64,000 nucleotides of DNA from an uncultured Sulfitobacter sp. (GCA_947492925.1 CANLOQ010000002.1:248001-312000), one strand, 5' to 3'; shown: positions 8,204 through 19,035, counted from the stretch's first letter. Notes: generated from the letters alone by a model not told the origin. Made by a program: numbers and translations.

Positions 8204-8893
8204 ATGGGGATGGATGATATGTTTGGATGGAAGAACAAAACAAATGCGGTGCCACAGCGCACAGCGGAAATGACAGGGGCCTATGACGGTGGCCTGAGCG
8301 TACAGACACACGGTCTGATGGCGGGCACAAAAGTTGCCTCGAACCTTGGCTGGCGCGTGATTGAAGCGCTGACCGTCGGAGACAGCGTGCTGACCTTTGA
8401 TCACGGCATGCAACAAATTACCGAGATCCGTCGCCAGACATTCTGGCTGGATGCCCCCGATACAAACCCTGCCAGCTGGCCCGTGATCGTGCCGGTCGGC
8501 GCGCTGGACAACCGCGAAGAGCTGACGCTGCTTGCCGATCAGGGCATCGTTGTTGAGAGCGACGCGGCAGCGGACGCTTTCGGGGATCCGTTTGCGGTGG
8601 TGCCTGCACACGCTTTGGAGGGCGTGCGCGGCATCACCCGTGCGGCACCGATGCAGAAGGTAGAACTGATCGCCGTTTATTTCGAAGGCGAAGAGGTGAT
8701 CTATGTCGAGGGTGGCGCGCTGATCCACTGCCCCGCACATACAACATCGCTTGACCGTTTTCTGGACGGTTCGGCGGACTACGGCATGCTGTCCCTGCGG
8801 GATGCGGCCTTCGTGGCGGAATGCATGATTGTCGAAGACCAGATCCTGGCCTCTGGCGGTTGGGTTGACGGCCAGCAGACGGTGCACTGCTGA
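8204..8893 (+). CDS. Hint-domain protein (hedgehog/intein-like fold)
   Basis: The 229-residue protein contains a Hint_2-type domain. It starts near residue 35 with a Gly-Leu-Met-Ala-Gly-Thr-Lys-Val segment, followed by Gly-Trp-Arg-x-Ile-Glu-Ala-Leu-x-Val-Gly-Asp, the usual entry of the fold, and ends with a conserved His-Cys-Pro-Ala-His-Thr region. In self-splicing members the first residue of the domain is Cys or Ser; here that position reads Leu/Met, so autoprocessing looks unlikely. The frame is open upstream; I chose ATG 8204 (second choice 8219) without a strong ribosome site, so the N-terminus is uncertain. A strong terminator follows. Such proteins are common in Rhodobacterales and their function is unknown. 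Confidence 0.78.
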   Translation: MGMDDMFGWKNKTNAVPQRTAEMTGAYDGGLSVQTHGLMAGTKVASNLGWRVIEALTVGDSVLTFDHGMQQITEIRRQTFWLDAPDTNPASWPVIVPVGALDNREELTLLADQGIVVESDAAADAFGDPFAVVPAHALEGVRGITRAAPMQKVELIAVYFEGEEVIYVEGGALIHCPAHTTSLDRFLDGSADYGMLSLRDAAFVAECMIVEDQILASGGWVDGQQTVHC

Positions 8894-8949
8894 AACGACG
8901 CTGCGGGCTTTTGGGCGGGCCCGCACACAGACATTCCCCATGTAGAAGA

Positions 8950-8980
8950 GGGACCGCGTGAGAGGCGCGGTCCCTTTTTC
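8950..8980 (+). terminator. Rho-independent terminator after the Hint-domain gene
   Basis: A 9-bp perfect GC-rich stem, GGGACCGCG paired with CGCGGTCCC, has a 7-nt loop and is followed directly by a run of five T. It ends the Hint-domain transcript 57 nt after its stop. Confidence 0.9.
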
Positions 8981-9161
8981 TTTGGTGGGAAGGGATGTTC
9001 GGCCACCGCTGTTTAAGAAGGTTCATTCTGCGGGCTTTTCTGCCGCCCGCAATGCCTGTACTGATATGTGGTTTCGGAAAAAAGATGTCTGTTCGATCCG
9101 ATGGCTGGGGAAGTTTTGATCTGGTCCTGACCAAAGCCCAAAATGCTGATTGGAGAATTCT

Positions 9162-9833
9162 ATGGACCTCAACACATTGGCTCTATTTGCGCTGAAGGAA
9201 TTCTTGCTTTCGCTCACGCCGGGGCCTGCGGTGATGCTCGTGATCGGTTTGTCAATCCGCCAGGGATTCCGCTTTGGGTTCATGGCGACGCTAGGGATAC
9301 TGTCCACGAACGCCGTGTTTTTTACCTTGTCTGCACTGGGAATCGGGGGCTTGATTGTCGCCAGCGCCACACTCTTTACGTTAATTAAATGGGTAGGAGC
9401 GGCCTACCTGGTGTATCTGGGCGTTGGAATGATCATGCCACTGGTAAAGACCCTTTGGCACAAGCGAACTTTTGGTGACGGTCTGGACCTTTTAAAAGCG
9501 AGGGCAGACGCGCCCAAGGTCCAGCAAAGCGCGGTGAAGTCGTTTTGGCAGGGGCTCAATCTTCAAGCGTCGAACCCGAAGAACATCTTGTTTTTTGTTG
9601 CGATCCTCCCGCAGTTTGTTTCACCGGAAGGTAACTTCGCCACTCAGCTGGTCATTCTTGGCATCGTCTCGGTTCTGTTGGAGCTTCCGGTCCTTGCTTT
9701 CTACGGCTTCGCCTCCGCGCTCGCTGCACGCCTTATGAACGAGCGCGTCATTGAATGGATCGAAGCGGTAGGCGGCGGCATATTGATTGCACTCGGAGGC
9801 GCACTTGCAGCATCCCAGCACCGTTCAGGTTAA
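9162..9833 (+). CDS. LysE-family amino-acid exporter
   Basis: The 223-residue membrane protein has about six transmembrane helices and the N-terminal LysE/RhtB signature, with Leu-Thr-Pro-Gly-Pro-Ala around residues 18-23 and a conserved Gly-Ala-Ala-Tyr-Leu-Val-Tyr-Leu-Gly about residue 80. A second family motif, Asn-Pro-Lys-Asn-Ile-Leu-Phe-Phe, is in the middle. The family exports amino acids or homoserine lactones. ATG 9162 is preceded by GGAG six bases upstream; the TTG at 9150 is less likely. By eye the gene uses somewhat more A/T-ending codons than its neighbours, which may hint at separate acquisition. Confidence 0.9.
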   Translation: MDLNTLALFALKEFLLSLTPGPAVMLVIGLSIRQGFRFGFMATLGILSTNAVFFTLSALGIGGLIVASATLFTLIKWVGAAYLVYLGVGMIMPLVKTLWHKRTFGDGLDLLKARADAPKVQQSAVKSFWQGLNLQASNPKNILFFVAILPQFVSPEGNFATQLVILGIVSVLLELPVLAFYGFASALAARLMNERVIEWIEAVGGGILIALGGALAASQHRSG

Positions 9834-10073
9834 ATTGACCTAGGTATCACAAAGGTCACGTTCGTTCAGGTTGCAACATCCGCCGCTTGGGTTCCACGCA
9901 GATACTGGGCCTTCTTTGTCGGGCCTCCGCAAAGGCAAGCCGCTCCGAAAGCACGGATGTGGGCGCCCCTGAGGGCGACGCGCGTGTGGCCGCCGATGCT
10001 TTTAAACTGCATGAGATACGGCAGGTCACGGGATCGGCAATCCCGTCCACTATTGTGCCGATGTACATACGAA
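9834..10073. other. Intergenic stretch without a recognised gene
   Basis: This gap between lysE and the convergent fad operon carries short open frames on both strands (for example 9887 onward on plus, and up to 10068 on minus), but none matches a family I know, has a clear ribosome site, or shows convincing codon use. A small palindrome, GGGATcggcaATCCC, lies near 10029-10043. It may be a decayed gene remnant. Confidence 0.4.
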
Positions 10074-10101
10074 AGAGGGCACCGCCGGGTGCCCTCTCTT
10101 T
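10074..10101 (-). terminator. Terminator of the fad operon
   Basis: The stem GAGGGCACC/GGTGCCCTC has a 4-nt loop, with A-rich sequence on the left and TCTTT on the right. It can therefore terminate minus-strand transcription coming from fadJ (stop at 10126) and possibly also plus-strand transcription from lysE. Confidence 0.75.
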
Positions 10102-10125
10102 AAGTGTCGGACAAGACCAAGGGGA

Positions 10126-12330
10126 TCAGGCGGCTGCCTGTGTCTCCCCGCCGAAGCGGCCATAGAACGACTGGTTTTTTTCTGCCATTTCCTTAAGCAG
10201 GGCAGGCGGCTCGAACCGGGGGCCGAATTTCTCGGCCAGTTCTTCGCACCGCTCCACCGCGTAGGGTGTGCCGATGATGTCGAGCCAGCTGAGCGGCCCG
10301 CCGGACCACGGCGCAAAACCCCAGCCAAGGATCGCGCCGACGTCACCTTCGCGGATGTCCATCAATACGCCTTCCTCCAGCGCGCGCACGGCTTCCAACG
10401 CCTGCACGAACATCAGACGGTCCTGCACCTCCTGCACGTCGGGCTGGTTTTCGGCCAGTGGGTATTTATCGTGAATGCCCTTCCAATAACCCAGACGCTT
10501 GCCCTTTTCGTCGTATTCGAAATAGCCCGCCTTGGCCTTACGGCCCAGACGCCCGATGTCTTCCATCCAGACGATCAGATCGTCGGCCTCGGACGCGGGA
10601 TATTCATTGCCCATCGCCGCCTTGGACGCGCGCATGATCTTGGTGGCAAGGTCGATGGAGGTTTCATCGCCCAGCTGGATTGGCCCTACCGGGAAGCCCA
10701 GCATCTGTGCGGCATTGTCGATCAACGCGGGGGCGACCCCTTCGGTGACCATGCGCGTCGCCTCACCACCGTAGGGGATGATGCAGCGGTTGGCGTAGAA
10801 GAAGCGCGCGTCGTTCACCACGATCGGCGTCTTGCGGATCTGGCGGACGTAATCGAGCGCCTTGGCCACCGCGCGATCACCGGTCTCCTTGCCCTTGATG
10901 ATCTCTACCAACAGCATCTTTTCCACGGGGGAGAAGAAGTGGATGCCGATGAACTGATCCTTGCGCACGGAGGCTTCCGCCAGCCCGGAGATCGGCAGGG
11001 TGGAGGTGTTGGAAGCAAAGATGCAATCCTCGGGGATGATCGCCTCGACCTTTTTGGTCATCTCGGCTTTGACCTCCGTGTCCTCAAACACCGCTTCGAT
11101 GATCAGGTCGCAGTCGCTGAGCTTGTCCAGATCGGGCGTTGCGGTGATCAGGCTGAGCAGCTGTTCTTTCTTCTCTTCCGTCGCCTTTTTCCGCGCGATG
11201 CCCTTGTCCATGTAGGACGCGGAATAGGCCTTGCCCTTGTCGGCGGCTTCCTGATCGCGGTCGATCAGCACCACTTCGATGCCCGCCTGTGCGGAGACAA
11301 GCGCGATGCCCGCGCCCATCATGCCTGCCCCCAGCACGCCCAGCTTTTTCACGCGCTGGTCGGCGATGCCCTCGGGGCGCACGGCCCCCTTTTCCAGCGC
11401 TTCCTTGTTCAGGAAAAGCGACCGGATCATGGCGGAGGAGCTTGGGTTCATCAGGATCGACGTGAACCAGCGTGCCTCGATCTTGAGGGCTGTGTCGAAG
11501 GGCACTAGCGCCCCTTCGTAGACGGCAGACAGCAGCGCCTTGGCCGCAGGGAACGCGCCCTTTGTCTTGCCGTTCACCATCGCATTGGCACCGACGAAAG
11601 TCATGAAACCTGCGGGGTGATAGGGCGCACCGCCGGGCATTTTGTAGCCCTTGGCGTCCCACGGTTTCACCAGATCGGCGTCTTTCGCGTTCAGAACCCA
11701 TTCTTTCGCGGCGGCAACCGGATCGGCCACGACCTCGTCAATTAGGCCCGCTTTGGCGGCTGCGGCCGGGGCGACCATCTTGCCTTCCAGCAGGAAACCG
11801 GAAGCGGCCATCGCGCCCAGTTTGAAGCTGAGACGGGTGGTACCACCGGCACCCGGAAAGATGCCAACCATGATCTCCGGCAGACCAATCCGCGCCTTGG
11901 GGTTGTCCGCGCAGAAGATGCGGTGCGTCGCCAGCGGCAGTTCCAGACCGATGCCCGCTGCCGTGCCGGGCAGGGCTGCGGCAATCGGCTTGCCGCCTTT
12001 CAGCTTCTTGGGATCCATGCCCGCGCGCTCGATCTTGCGCAGCAGGGTGTGCATGCGCATCGTGCCCTCAAACAGACCCTTGGCCGGGTCGTCACCGGCT
12101 TCGGCCTTGAGCGTTGCGAGCAGGTTCAGGTCCATCCCACCGGCAAAGGAGCCTTCCTTGCCGGACGTGATCACAACGCCCTTGATCGCGTCATCCGCCA
12201 GCGCCTGATCAATCAGGGCGTCCAGCTCGCTCAATCCGTCGATGGACATCACGTTCATGGATTTGTCGGCCACATCCCAGGTGATGATCGCAACGCCGTC
12301 GGCGTCCGTTTTCATTGTAAAGTCGGTCAT
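10126..12330 (-). CDS. fadJ: Fatty-acid oxidation multifunctional protein (enoyl-CoA hydratase / 3-hydroxyacyl-CoA dehydrogenase)
   Basis: The 734-residue bifunctional enzyme performs hydration and NAD-dependent oxidation in beta-oxidation. The N-terminal crotonase domain (about 1-200) keeps both catalytic glutamates, at about 130 (Gly-Leu-Glu-Leu-Pro) and 152 (Leu-Pro-Glu-Ile). The dehydrogenase part starts with a Rossmann motif GAGMMG at 334-339 and includes the His-Phe-Phe-Ser-Pro segment, followed by two C-terminal 3HCDH domains. Length matches FadB/FadJ. It is the last gene of the minus-strand operon, with a terminator 25 nt beyond its stop. Its thiolase partner is encoded two genes upstream. 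Confidence 0.95.
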   Translation of the reverse strand: MTDFTMKTDADGVAIITWDVADKSMNVMSIDGLSELDALIDQALADDAIKGVVITSGKEGSFAGGMDLNLLATLKAEAGDDPAKGLFEGTMRMHTLLRKIERAGMDPKKLKGGKPIAAALPGTAAGIGLELPLATHRIFCADNPKARIGLPEIMVGIFPGAGGTTRLSFKLGAMAASGFLLEGKMVAPAAAAKAGLIDEVVADPVAAAKEWVLNAKDADLVKPWDAKGYKMPGGAPYHPAGFMTFVGANAMVNGKTKGAFPAAKALLSAVYEGALVPFDTALKIEARWFTSILMNPSSSAMIRSLFLNKEALEKGAVRPEGIADQRVKKLGVLGAGMMGAGIALVSAQAGIEVVLIDRDQEAADKGKAYSASYMDKGIARKKATEEKKEQLLSLITATPDLDKLSDCDLIIEAVFEDTEVKAEMTKKVEAIIPEDCIFASNTSTLPISGLAEASVRKDQFIGIHFFSPVEKMLLVEIIKGKETGDRAVAKALDYVRQIRKTPIVVNDARFFYANRCIIPYGGEATRMVTEGVAPALIDNAAQMLGFPVGPIQLGDETSIDLATKIMRASKAAMGNEYPASEADDLIVWMEDIGRLGRKAKAGYFEYDEKGKRLGYWKGIHDKYPLAENQPDVQEVQDRLMFVQALEAVRALEEGVLMDIREGDVGAILGWGFAPWSGGPLSWLDIIGTPYAVERCEELAEKFGPRFEPPALLKEMAEKNQSFYGRFGGETQAAA

Positions 12331-12333
12331 GTT

Positions 12334-12834
12334 TCAGGTCTCTTTCTTTTGGGTCTTGGCGGCGCGGGGGGCCTGCGCAAGGGTCTGTGATTCTGTAATG
12401 CCGGTGCTTAGCGCGCGGCCAACGGTTGTCTTTTGATCCACGGCATATTGGCTGGCGCTGATCTGCCACCGGTTCTCGACAAATTCGAGGACAGAGAAGC
12501 TTGGAAACGGTTCCATCACCCGCTGATGACCCGACATCATGTGGGTGATATGCGTCGCCTCTATGCGGAAGGGGCCGCGAAACTCGGCCACTTCGCAAAT
12601 GCGGATCAGGTCGGTGATGTTGCGGTTTGCATAATCCTGCACAACCCGTTCAAACACCGTGCGCAGCGCGCTTTGGGTTTTCAGCACCGTTTTCTTGTCG
12701 GGCGTTTCAACCACATGAGGCAGCAGGAAACACCGCTCGAACATCTCAAAATCGTTGCTGAGCAGGGCGGTGCCCGTCACTTCCAGCAACATCTCCGAGA
12801 TGTCCTTGGCGGTATATCCGTCTCTCTCAAGCAT
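12334..12834 (-). CDS. Conserved hypothetical protein, possible NTF2/SnoaL-like fold
   Basis: I do not recognise a named family. The 166-residue protein has no signal peptide or membrane segment. Its pattern of an N-terminal helical part, a Phe-rich middle and an end reading [11 protein letters not shown] resembles small cone-shaped NTF2-like proteins, but that is a guess. The frame is open further upstream into the thiolase gene; I chose ATG 12834, which starts 4 nt after the thiolase stop. It is packed between thiolase and fadJ (3-nt gap), so it is certainly co-transcribed and may assist acyl-CoA oxidation or its regulation. Confidence 0.72.
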   Translation of the reverse strand: MLERDGYTAKDISEMLLEVTGTALLSNDFEMFERCFLLPHVVETPDKKTVLKTQSALRTVFERVVQDYANRNITDLIRICEVAEFRGPFRIEATHITHMMSGHQRVMEPFPSFSVLEFVENRWQISASQYAVDQKTTVGRALSTGITESQTLAQAPRAAKTQKKET

Positions 12835-12838
12835 GGAT

Positions 12839-14053
12839 CTATACGCGCTCGATGATCGTTGCTGCACCCATGCCCGATGCGATGCAAAGCGTAGCAAGAC
12901 CCACTTCCTTGTCCGCCCGCTCAAGCTCGTCCAGCAGCGTGCCGATGATCATCGCGCCGGTCGCGCCCAGCGGGTGACCCATCGCGATGGAACCGCCGTT
13001 GACGTTGACTTTCTCATGCTCGACGTTGAAGGCCTCCATGAAGCGCATGACGACGGCGGCGAAGGCCTCGTTCACCTCGAACAGGTCGATGTCCTTGATG
13101 TCCATGCCGTTGTCGGCAAGGATTTTCTCGGTCACCGGCACGGGGCCGGTCAGCATGATGGTGGGGTCGGTGCCGATCTTGGCCGTCGCCCGGATGCGCG
13201 CGCGGGGCTTCAGCCCGTGCTTCTCCCCGAACTCCTTGTTGCCGATCAGCACGGCGGCGGCCCCGTCCACGATACCGGATGAGTTGCCCGCGTGGTGGAT
13301 GTGGTTGATCCGCTCTAGATGCGGGTACTTCAGCATCGCCACCTTGTCGAAACCGGGCATCACCTCGCCCATCTGCTGGAATGCGGGGTTCAGGCTGCCC
13401 AGCGACTGCATGTCGGTCTGGGGACGCATGTATTCGTCATGATCCAGAATGGTCAGCCCGTTCTGGTCCTTGATGGTGATGACGGAATTGGCAAATCGCT
13501 TCTCGTCCCACGCCTTCTGCGCGCGCTGCTGGCTGGCCACGGCCAGCGCATCCGCATCGTCACGGCTGTAGCCGTATTCGGTGGCGATAATGTCGGCGGA
13601 AATGCCCTGCGGCACAAAATACTGCTCCAGTGCGAGGCTTGGATCAACGGCAATCGCCGCCCCGTCACTGCCCATCGCCACGCGGCCCATCATTTCCACA
13701 CCACCGGCGATATAGGCGTCACCCGCCCCGCCGCGCACCTGATTGGCGGCAAGGTTCACCGCTTCCATGCCCGAAGCGCAGAAACGGTTAATGGCAAGGC
13801 CAGGGATGGATTCATCAAGATCGGAGGCAAGCACGGCGGAGCGCGCCAGACAGCCGCCCTGTTCCATCACCTGCGTGACGTTGCCCCAGATCACATCCTC
13901 AACGGCGTGACCCTCAAGATTGTTACGCTCTTTCAGGGCGTTCATCGTCTGCGCGCTCAGGCGCAGGGCAGTCACTTCGTGCAGGGACCCGTCCTTGCGG
14001 CCCTTGCCGCGCGGGGTGCGCAGGGCGTCGTAGATATAGGCGTCGGTTGTCAT
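12839..14053 (-). CDS. Acetyl-CoA C-acyltransferase (thiolase)
   Basis: The 404-residue thiolase cleaves 3-ketoacyl-CoA with CoA in the last step of beta-oxidation. The nucleophilic Cys is at about residue 92 (Asn-Arg-Phe-Cys-Ala-Ser-Gly), the active-site His lies in the GHP motif near 360, and the second catalytic Cys is near 387 (Leu-Cys-Ile-Ala-Ser-Gly). All three residues are kept. ATG 14053 has a GGAG site 8 nt upstream; the GTG at 14062 is a poorer choice. Position between GST and fadJ in one operon indicates a FadA-type role rather than polyhydroxybutyrate synthesis. Confidence 0.94.
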   Translation of the reverse strand: MTTDAYIYDALRTPRGKGRKDGSLHEVTALRLSAQTMNALKERNNLEGHAVEDVIWGNVTQVMEQGGCLARSAVLASDLDESIPGLAINRFCASGMEAVNLAANQVRGGAGDAYIAGGVEMMGRVAMGSDGAAIAVDPSLALEQYFVPQGISADIIATEYGYSRDDADALAVASQQRAQKAWDEKRFANSVITIKDQNGLTILDHDEYMRPQTDMQSLGSLNPAFQQMGEVMPGFDKVAMLKYPHLERINHIHHAGNSSGIVDGAAAVLIGNKEFGEKHGLKPRARIRATAKIGTDPTIMLTGPVPVTEKILADNGMDIKDIDLFEVNEAFAAVVMRFMEAFNVEHEKVNVNGGSIAMGHPLGATGAMIIGTLLDELERADKEVGLATLCIASGMGAATIIERV

Positions 14054-14068
14054 ATTGGTCACTCCAGT

Positions 14069-14707
14069 TCAGGCGCGGTCAGCGGGGCTGCCGGGCATCA
14101 GATCGTAAGGGGCTTTCCAGCCCGATTGTTCAGAAAGACGCGTCAGCCACGCGTCGATGTTGGCCCAGTCGCTTCGGTCAAAGCCGAAGGGTTCGGGGTA
14201 ATAAAGATAGCCACAGCAGGACAGGTCGGCGTTGGTCACTCCGTCGCCCACGATCCAGTCGCGGCCCTCCAGATGGTTGTTCAGCACCTCATAAGCCCCC
14301 TTGAGGCGACCCTGATTGAAGGTGATCACCTCCTGCGGGCGCTTGTCCTCGGGGAGGAAATTCATCAAAAACCGCGTCACACCCGCCATCGAGCTGAGCT
14401 TGTGGTTGTCCCACAATACCCAGCGCAGGATCTCGCGGCGCTCGGCCGTGTCCTTGCCGCCGAATTTGCCGGATTTCTCGGCCACATAGTCCTGAATGAC
14501 ACCCGATTGCGTTAACCGCACGTCACCGTCGATCATCACCGGCGCTTCCCCCATCGGGTTCACGTCGCGGCGGTATTCCGGCGTGCGGGTTTCGCCGCCG
14601 AAGAAGTCGACCTTCACCGGCTCCCAGTCCAGACCGGAGAGTTGCAGCGCCAGAGCCGCCTTGTAGGCGTTGCCGGATTCGCCGAAGCAGTGGAGTTTGA
14701 TGGTCAT
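14069..14707 (-). CDS. Glutathione S-transferase family protein
   Basis: The 212-residue protein has a thioredoxin-like N-terminal domain, including an Ala-Pro-Val-Met motif followed by Leu-Thr-Gln-Ser-Gly-Val-Ile-Gln-Asp-Tyr (the usual cis-Pro and glutathione-contacting segment), then an all-helical C-terminal domain. It may conjugate or remove glutathione from electrophilic acyl intermediates or detoxify by-products. The ATG at 14707 replaces an open-frame start at 14749. It lies 15 nt upstream of the thiolase gene on the same strand, so it belongs to the fad operon, although a 273-nt gap with two repeats separates it from the acyl-CoA dehydrogenase. Confidence 0.9.
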   Translation of the reverse strand: MTIKLHCFGESGNAYKAALALQLSGLDWEPVKVDFFGGETRTPEYRRDVNPMGEAPVMIDGDVRLTQSGVIQDYVAEKSGKFGGKDTAERREILRWVLWDNHKLSSMAGVTRFLMNFLPEDKRPQEVITFNQGRLKGAYEVLNNHLEGRDWIVGDGVTNADLSCCGYLYYPEPFGFDRSDWANIDAWLTRLSEQSGWKAPYDLMPGSPADRA

Positions 14708-14766
14708 GGTCTGGTTCCTTGTTTCTGATGTCGAATTCGGGGGTTTCACACCCCCGGACCCCCGTG

Positions 14767-14789
14767 GAATTCTAGTGGAAAGATGAAGC
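14767..14789 (+). repeat. Dispersed intergenic repeat, copy B
   Basis: This copy reads GAATTCTAG followed by TGGAAAGATGAAGC. It points opposite to the flanking minus-strand genes and to copy C, which lies 140 nt away. A hairpin (GGGGG-tttcaca-CCCCC, about 14741-14757) adjoins it on the GST side. Confidence 0.75.
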
Positions 14790-14929
14790 GATCTTCAGAT
14801 TTCGTTTACCTTTATTTCCTAGCCTGAGGGGGCCCGGCATGCTGGAAAGATAACCCGGGTGAAAGGTGAAGCTCTGTCGGGCAGCAGACCTGATGTTGGT
14901 GCTGTCCGGCGGAGTGGACGCCGTCCCCC

Positions 14930-14959
14930 GGCTTCATCTTTCCAATACAATTCAAATCC
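14930..14959 (-). repeat. Dispersed intergenic repeat, copy C
   Basis: On the minus strand this reads GGATTT, then GAATTGTA, then TTGGAAAGATGAAGCC. It is the closest match to copy A and lies 21 nt after the acyl-CoA dehydrogenase stop. Between copies B and C no gene is seen; a partial echo (CTGGAAAGATAACCCGGG, about 14841-14858) may be a decayed seventh copy. Confidence 0.8.
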
Positions 14960-14980
14960 GACCCTTCCCCGCTCGCGCGC

Positions 14981-16138
<1,158 letters not shown>

Positions 16139-16154
16139 GGGTGGTCTCCGGTCA

Positions 16155-16367
16155 TCATCTTTTGCGGTCGTCGAGGTCGGCGTTGAACAACCGCAGCCGC
16201 GCGGTCAGGTTTTCCTCGTTCATCACCGAATTGAAATTCTCGAACAGAAAGGACAGCGCCTCGCCTTCGTCCAACCCGGCATCGGCGCTGAATTTCTTCA
16301 GGGCGCGGTAGCCGTCTTCCGTCATGGCGACGGGGAAACGGCGGGTCAGGCGAAAGCGTTTTGGCAT
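16155..16367 (-). CDS. Small conserved hypothetical protein
   Basis: This is a 70-residue basic and acidic protein with no signal peptide or membrane segment. The N-terminus is Arg-rich ([10 protein letters not shown]), and the middle predicts a helix with alternating acidic residues. It sits 16 nt upstream of the acyl-CoA dehydrogenase and 60 nt downstream of the larger dehydrogenase in the same operon. The small size and clean codon use suggest a real gene; function is unknown, perhaps a small partner or regulator of the flanking flavoenzymes. Confidence 0.7.
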   Translation of the reverse strand: MPKRFRLTRRFPVAMTEDGYRALKKFSADAGLDEGEALSFLFENFNSVMNEENLTARLRLFNADLDDRKR

Positions 16368-16427
16368 TTTAACCTCTTGTTAATAAACGGCAAATGTTTC
16401 GCGCGCGAAACATTTGCCGCCCTGAGC

Positions 16428-18209
16428 TTAGAAGTTTGCCGCGTCCAGCGCCATCACCGTATCGGCACCCGACTGGATGCGCGTCAGGTGCAGCGCCGTG
16501 GCGGGCAGTTGACGTGCCATGTAGTAGCGGCCCGTCGCCAGCTTTGTCTCATAGAACGCGGCGTCACCGGTGCCCGCGTCAAGCGCTGCCTTGGCGGCAA
16601 GGCCCATCTTGGCCCACATCAGGCCAAGGCAGACGTGGCCGAACATGTGCATGAAGTCATTCGAGCCTGCCAGCGCGTGGTTCGGGTCTTTCATGCCATT
16701 CTGCATGAAGTACATGCCCGCCGCCTGCAGGTCCTTGGATGCGGCCTTGAGCGGCTCCATGAACTGCGCGTCGAAATCGGCATCCTTGCCGGAGTTGTCC
16801 TTGATGAAGCTTTTCACCAGATCAAAGAAGGCCATCACGTGTTTTCCGCCGTCCTGAGCGAGCTTGCGGCCCACAAGGTCCAGCGCCTGCACGCCGTTGG
16901 CCCCTTCGTAGATCATGGCGATCCGGGCGTCGCGGGTGAACTGGGACATGCCCCATTCCTCAACATAGCCGTGGCCGCCATAGACCTGCTGTGCCTTGAC
17001 GGTCATGTCATAGCCCACGTCGGTCAGGAACCCTTTGATGACGGGGGTGAGCAGGGACACGAGGCCGTCGGCGTCCTTGTCCTCGGACCGGTGCGCGGCG
17101 TCGATCATGGTTGCACCCCACAGGATGAACGCCCGCGCGCCTTCGGCAAAGGATTTCTGGTCCATCAGCGAGCGGCGCACGTCGGGGTGAACGATGATCG
17201 GATCGGCCGCTTTCTCGGGTGCTTCGGCACCGGTGACGGCGCGGCCCTGCAGGCGGTCCTTGGCGTAGTCCAGCGCGTTCTGGTAGGCCACATCGGCCTG
17301 TGCCAGACCCTGCATGCCAACGCCCAGACGGGCCTCGTTCATCATGGTGAACATCGCGCGCATGCCCTTGTGTTCTTCACCCAAGAGGTAGCCTGTCGCC
17401 TCGTCGTAGTTCATCACGCAGGTGGAGTTGCCGTGGATGCCCATCTTTTCCTCGATGGAGCCGACAGCGACGCCGTTGCGCTCGCCCAGCGAGCCGTCCT
17501 CGTTCACGATGAACTTGGGTACTATGAACAGGGACACGCCCTTGATGCCTTCGGGGCCGCCTTCGATCTTGGCCAGCACCAGATGGATGATGTTGTCGGC
17601 CATGTCGTGTTCGCCCGACGAGATAAAGATTTTCTGGCCGGTGATCTTGTAGGAGCCATCGGTCTGCGGAGCGGCCTTGGTGCGCATCATACCCAGATCG
17701 GTGCCGCAGTGGGGCTCGGTCAGGTTCATGGTGCCGGTCCAGTCACAAGAGACCATCTTGGGCAGGTAGGTGTCTTTCTGCTGGTCGGTGCCGTGCGCCA
17801 GAATGGCCGACGCCGCGCCGTGGGTCAGACCCTGATACATGGTGAACGCCTGGTTCGCGGCTGAGAAAAACTCACCCACGGCAGAGCCGATGACCTGCGG
17901 CATGTTCTGGCCGCCGTACTGCTCTGGCATGTCCAGACCGGTCCAGCCGCCTTCGCGCACCTTGTCAAAGGCTTCCTTGAAACCCTTGGGCGTATAGACC
18001 ACGCCGTTCTCCAGACGACAGCCTTCCTTGTCGCCCACCACGTTCAGGGGGGCCACCACTTCGGAGGTCAGCTTGCCCGCTTCTTCCAGAATGGCGGAAG
18101 TAAAGTCTGGCTCAAGGTCTTCGTAGCCGGGAATTTTGGCTTCGCTGATCTTGAGAACGTCGTGCAGCACAAACTGCGTGTCTTTGGTTGGTGCGTCATA
18201 CTTTGGCAT
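16428..18209 (-). CDS. Acyl-CoA dehydrogenase with C-terminal extension (DmdC family)
   Basis: At 593 residues this is the long acyl-CoA dehydrogenase type with an extra C-terminal helical domain (after about residue 470), the family that includes 3-methylmercaptopropionyl-CoA dehydrogenase DmdC. The catalytic Glu435 is present in [10 protein letters not shown], and the FAD segments [10 protein letters not shown] and [12 protein letters not shown] are intact. In this operon, next to FadJ, thiolase and a second dehydrogenase, a general fatty acyl-CoA role is more likely than DMSP demethylation, because no dmdA, dmdB or dmdD is visible nearby. It starts 46 nt after the MerR gene. Confidence 0.92.
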   Translation of the reverse strand: MPKYDAPTKDTQFVLHDVLKISEAKIPGYEDLEPDFTSAILEEAGKLTSEVVAPLNVVGDKEGCRLENGVVYTPKGFKEAFDKVREGGWTGLDMPEQYGGQNMPQVIGSAVGEFFSAANQAFTMYQGLTHGAASAILAHGTDQQKDTYLPKMVSCDWTGTMNLTEPHCGTDLGMMRTKAAPQTDGSYKITGQKIFISSGEHDMADNIIHLVLAKIEGGPEGIKGVSLFIVPKFIVNEDGSLGERNGVAVGSIEEKMGIHGNSTCVMNYDEATGYLLGEEHKGMRAMFTMMNEARLGVGMQGLAQADVAYQNALDYAKDRLQGRAVTGAEAPEKAADPIIVHPDVRRSLMDQKSFAEGARAFILWGATMIDAAHRSEDKDADGLVSLLTPVIKGFLTDVGYDMTVKAQQVYGGHGYVEEWGMSQFTRDARIAMIYEGANGVQALDLVGRKLAQDGGKHVMAFFDLVKSFIKDNSGKDADFDAQFMEPLKAASKDLQAAGMYFMQNGMKDPNHALAGSNDFMHMFGHVCLGLMWAKMGLAAKAALDAGTGDAAFYETKLATGRYYMARQLPATALHLTRIQSGADTVMALDAANF

Positions 18210-18255
18210 GTGGCTCTCCCTTGAGGTCTTTTCTCGGTTTTGCGCGGCGGCTGAA

Positions 18256-18657
18256 TTATTCAGCGGCGCTGCGCGGGTTCTTGAGCGAGGCGATCATCTT
18301 TTCACCCCATTTAAGTTGTTCTTTGAGATCGTTGATCGCGGCGTCGAGTTCGCGGCGCTGGTTTTCCATATCGGCCAGACGGTCATGGGCGATGTCATAT
18401 GCGCGGCTGAACTGGGTCAGCTGCTGGTCGCCCATGTGATAGAGGTCCAGCAACTGCCGGATTTCCTCAAGGCTGAAGCCGAAGCGCTTGCCGCGCAGGA
18501 TCAGCTTGAGCCGGGCGCGGTCGCGTTTGGTGAACAGGCGCTTTTGCCCCTGTCGTTCGGGGAACAGAAGCTCTTTGGCCTCATAAAAGCGCAGGGTGCG
18601 CGGCGTTACGTCGAACGCATCGCACATCTGGCGGATTGTCATCATCTCGCTGGTCAT
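18256..18657 (-). CDS. MerR-family regulator of the fatty-acid operon
   Basis: The 133-residue protein has an N-terminal winged-helix DNA-binding domain (Thr-Pro-Arg-Thr-Leu-Arg-Phe-Tyr-Glu near residues 18-26) and a C-terminal dimerisation coiled coil. It lacks the cysteines of metal-sensing MerR proteins. It is the first gene of the acyl-CoA oxidation operon, a position used by LiuR-type MerR regulators of branched-chain and fatty-acid catabolism. A perfect GTTACGT-tg-ACGTAAC palindrome 79 nt upstream is a likely operator and suggests autoregulation. A paralogue is encoded at 19344-19733. Confidence 0.9.
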   Translation of the reverse strand: MTSEMMTIRQMCDAFDVTPRTLRFYEAKELLFPERQGQKRLFTKRDRARLKLILRGKRFGFSLEEIRQLLDLYHMGDQQLTQFSRAYDIAHDRLADMENQRRELDAAINDLKEQLKWGEKMIASLKNPRSAAE

Positions 18658-18736
18658 CTCAATACCTTTGTCACAGGCTGTTTTGCATCAATTCTGAGCC
18701 TGATGTGTGATGTTCCGTCTTTTCTTACAATAGAAG

Positions 18737-18752
18737 GTTACGTTGACGTAAC
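18737..18752. promoter_or_regulatory. Predicted MerR-family operator
   Basis: The perfect inverted repeat GTTACGT-TG-ACGTAAC lies upstream of the MerR gene, with the related ACGTCACGTC a few bases further on. It resembles the TTACGT...ACGTAA sites described for LiuR-type regulators. A TATTGT hexamer on the minus strand (18727-18732) could be the -10 element. Confidence 0.65.
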
Positions 18753-19035
18753 GCAGACGTCACGTCACTTTGAAAGTTGACGTGGCTATACCTTTGGTAA
18801 GCTTGATATTTTCCAACACCTGCCTTTTTCACCTATTTTGTCGGTTGGACGGGTATTTTCTGCAAAGGGGGCGCTTTTGGCGCTCAAATGCGGCCGATCC
18901 GCGCTTTTCCGCCGATTCCCTGCCGGATTGGGATGCTGTGGGGTTTCGGGCCAAAGCTGCTGTTGCACCGGGATCGTGGGGTCGTTACGGGGGCGGCTTG
19001 GAAAACCGCACGTCCATACGTTTGCGCACGTTTTG

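Noticed and set aside
14800-14925. tRNA or small RNA gene between repeat copies B and C
   Set aside because: No cloverleaf or T-loop sequence could be found; only GC-rich partial hairpins.
16428-18209. Naming the long acyl-CoA dehydrogenase dmdC
   Set aside because: The family fits, but no DMSP-demethylation gene is nearby and the operon is general beta-oxidation.
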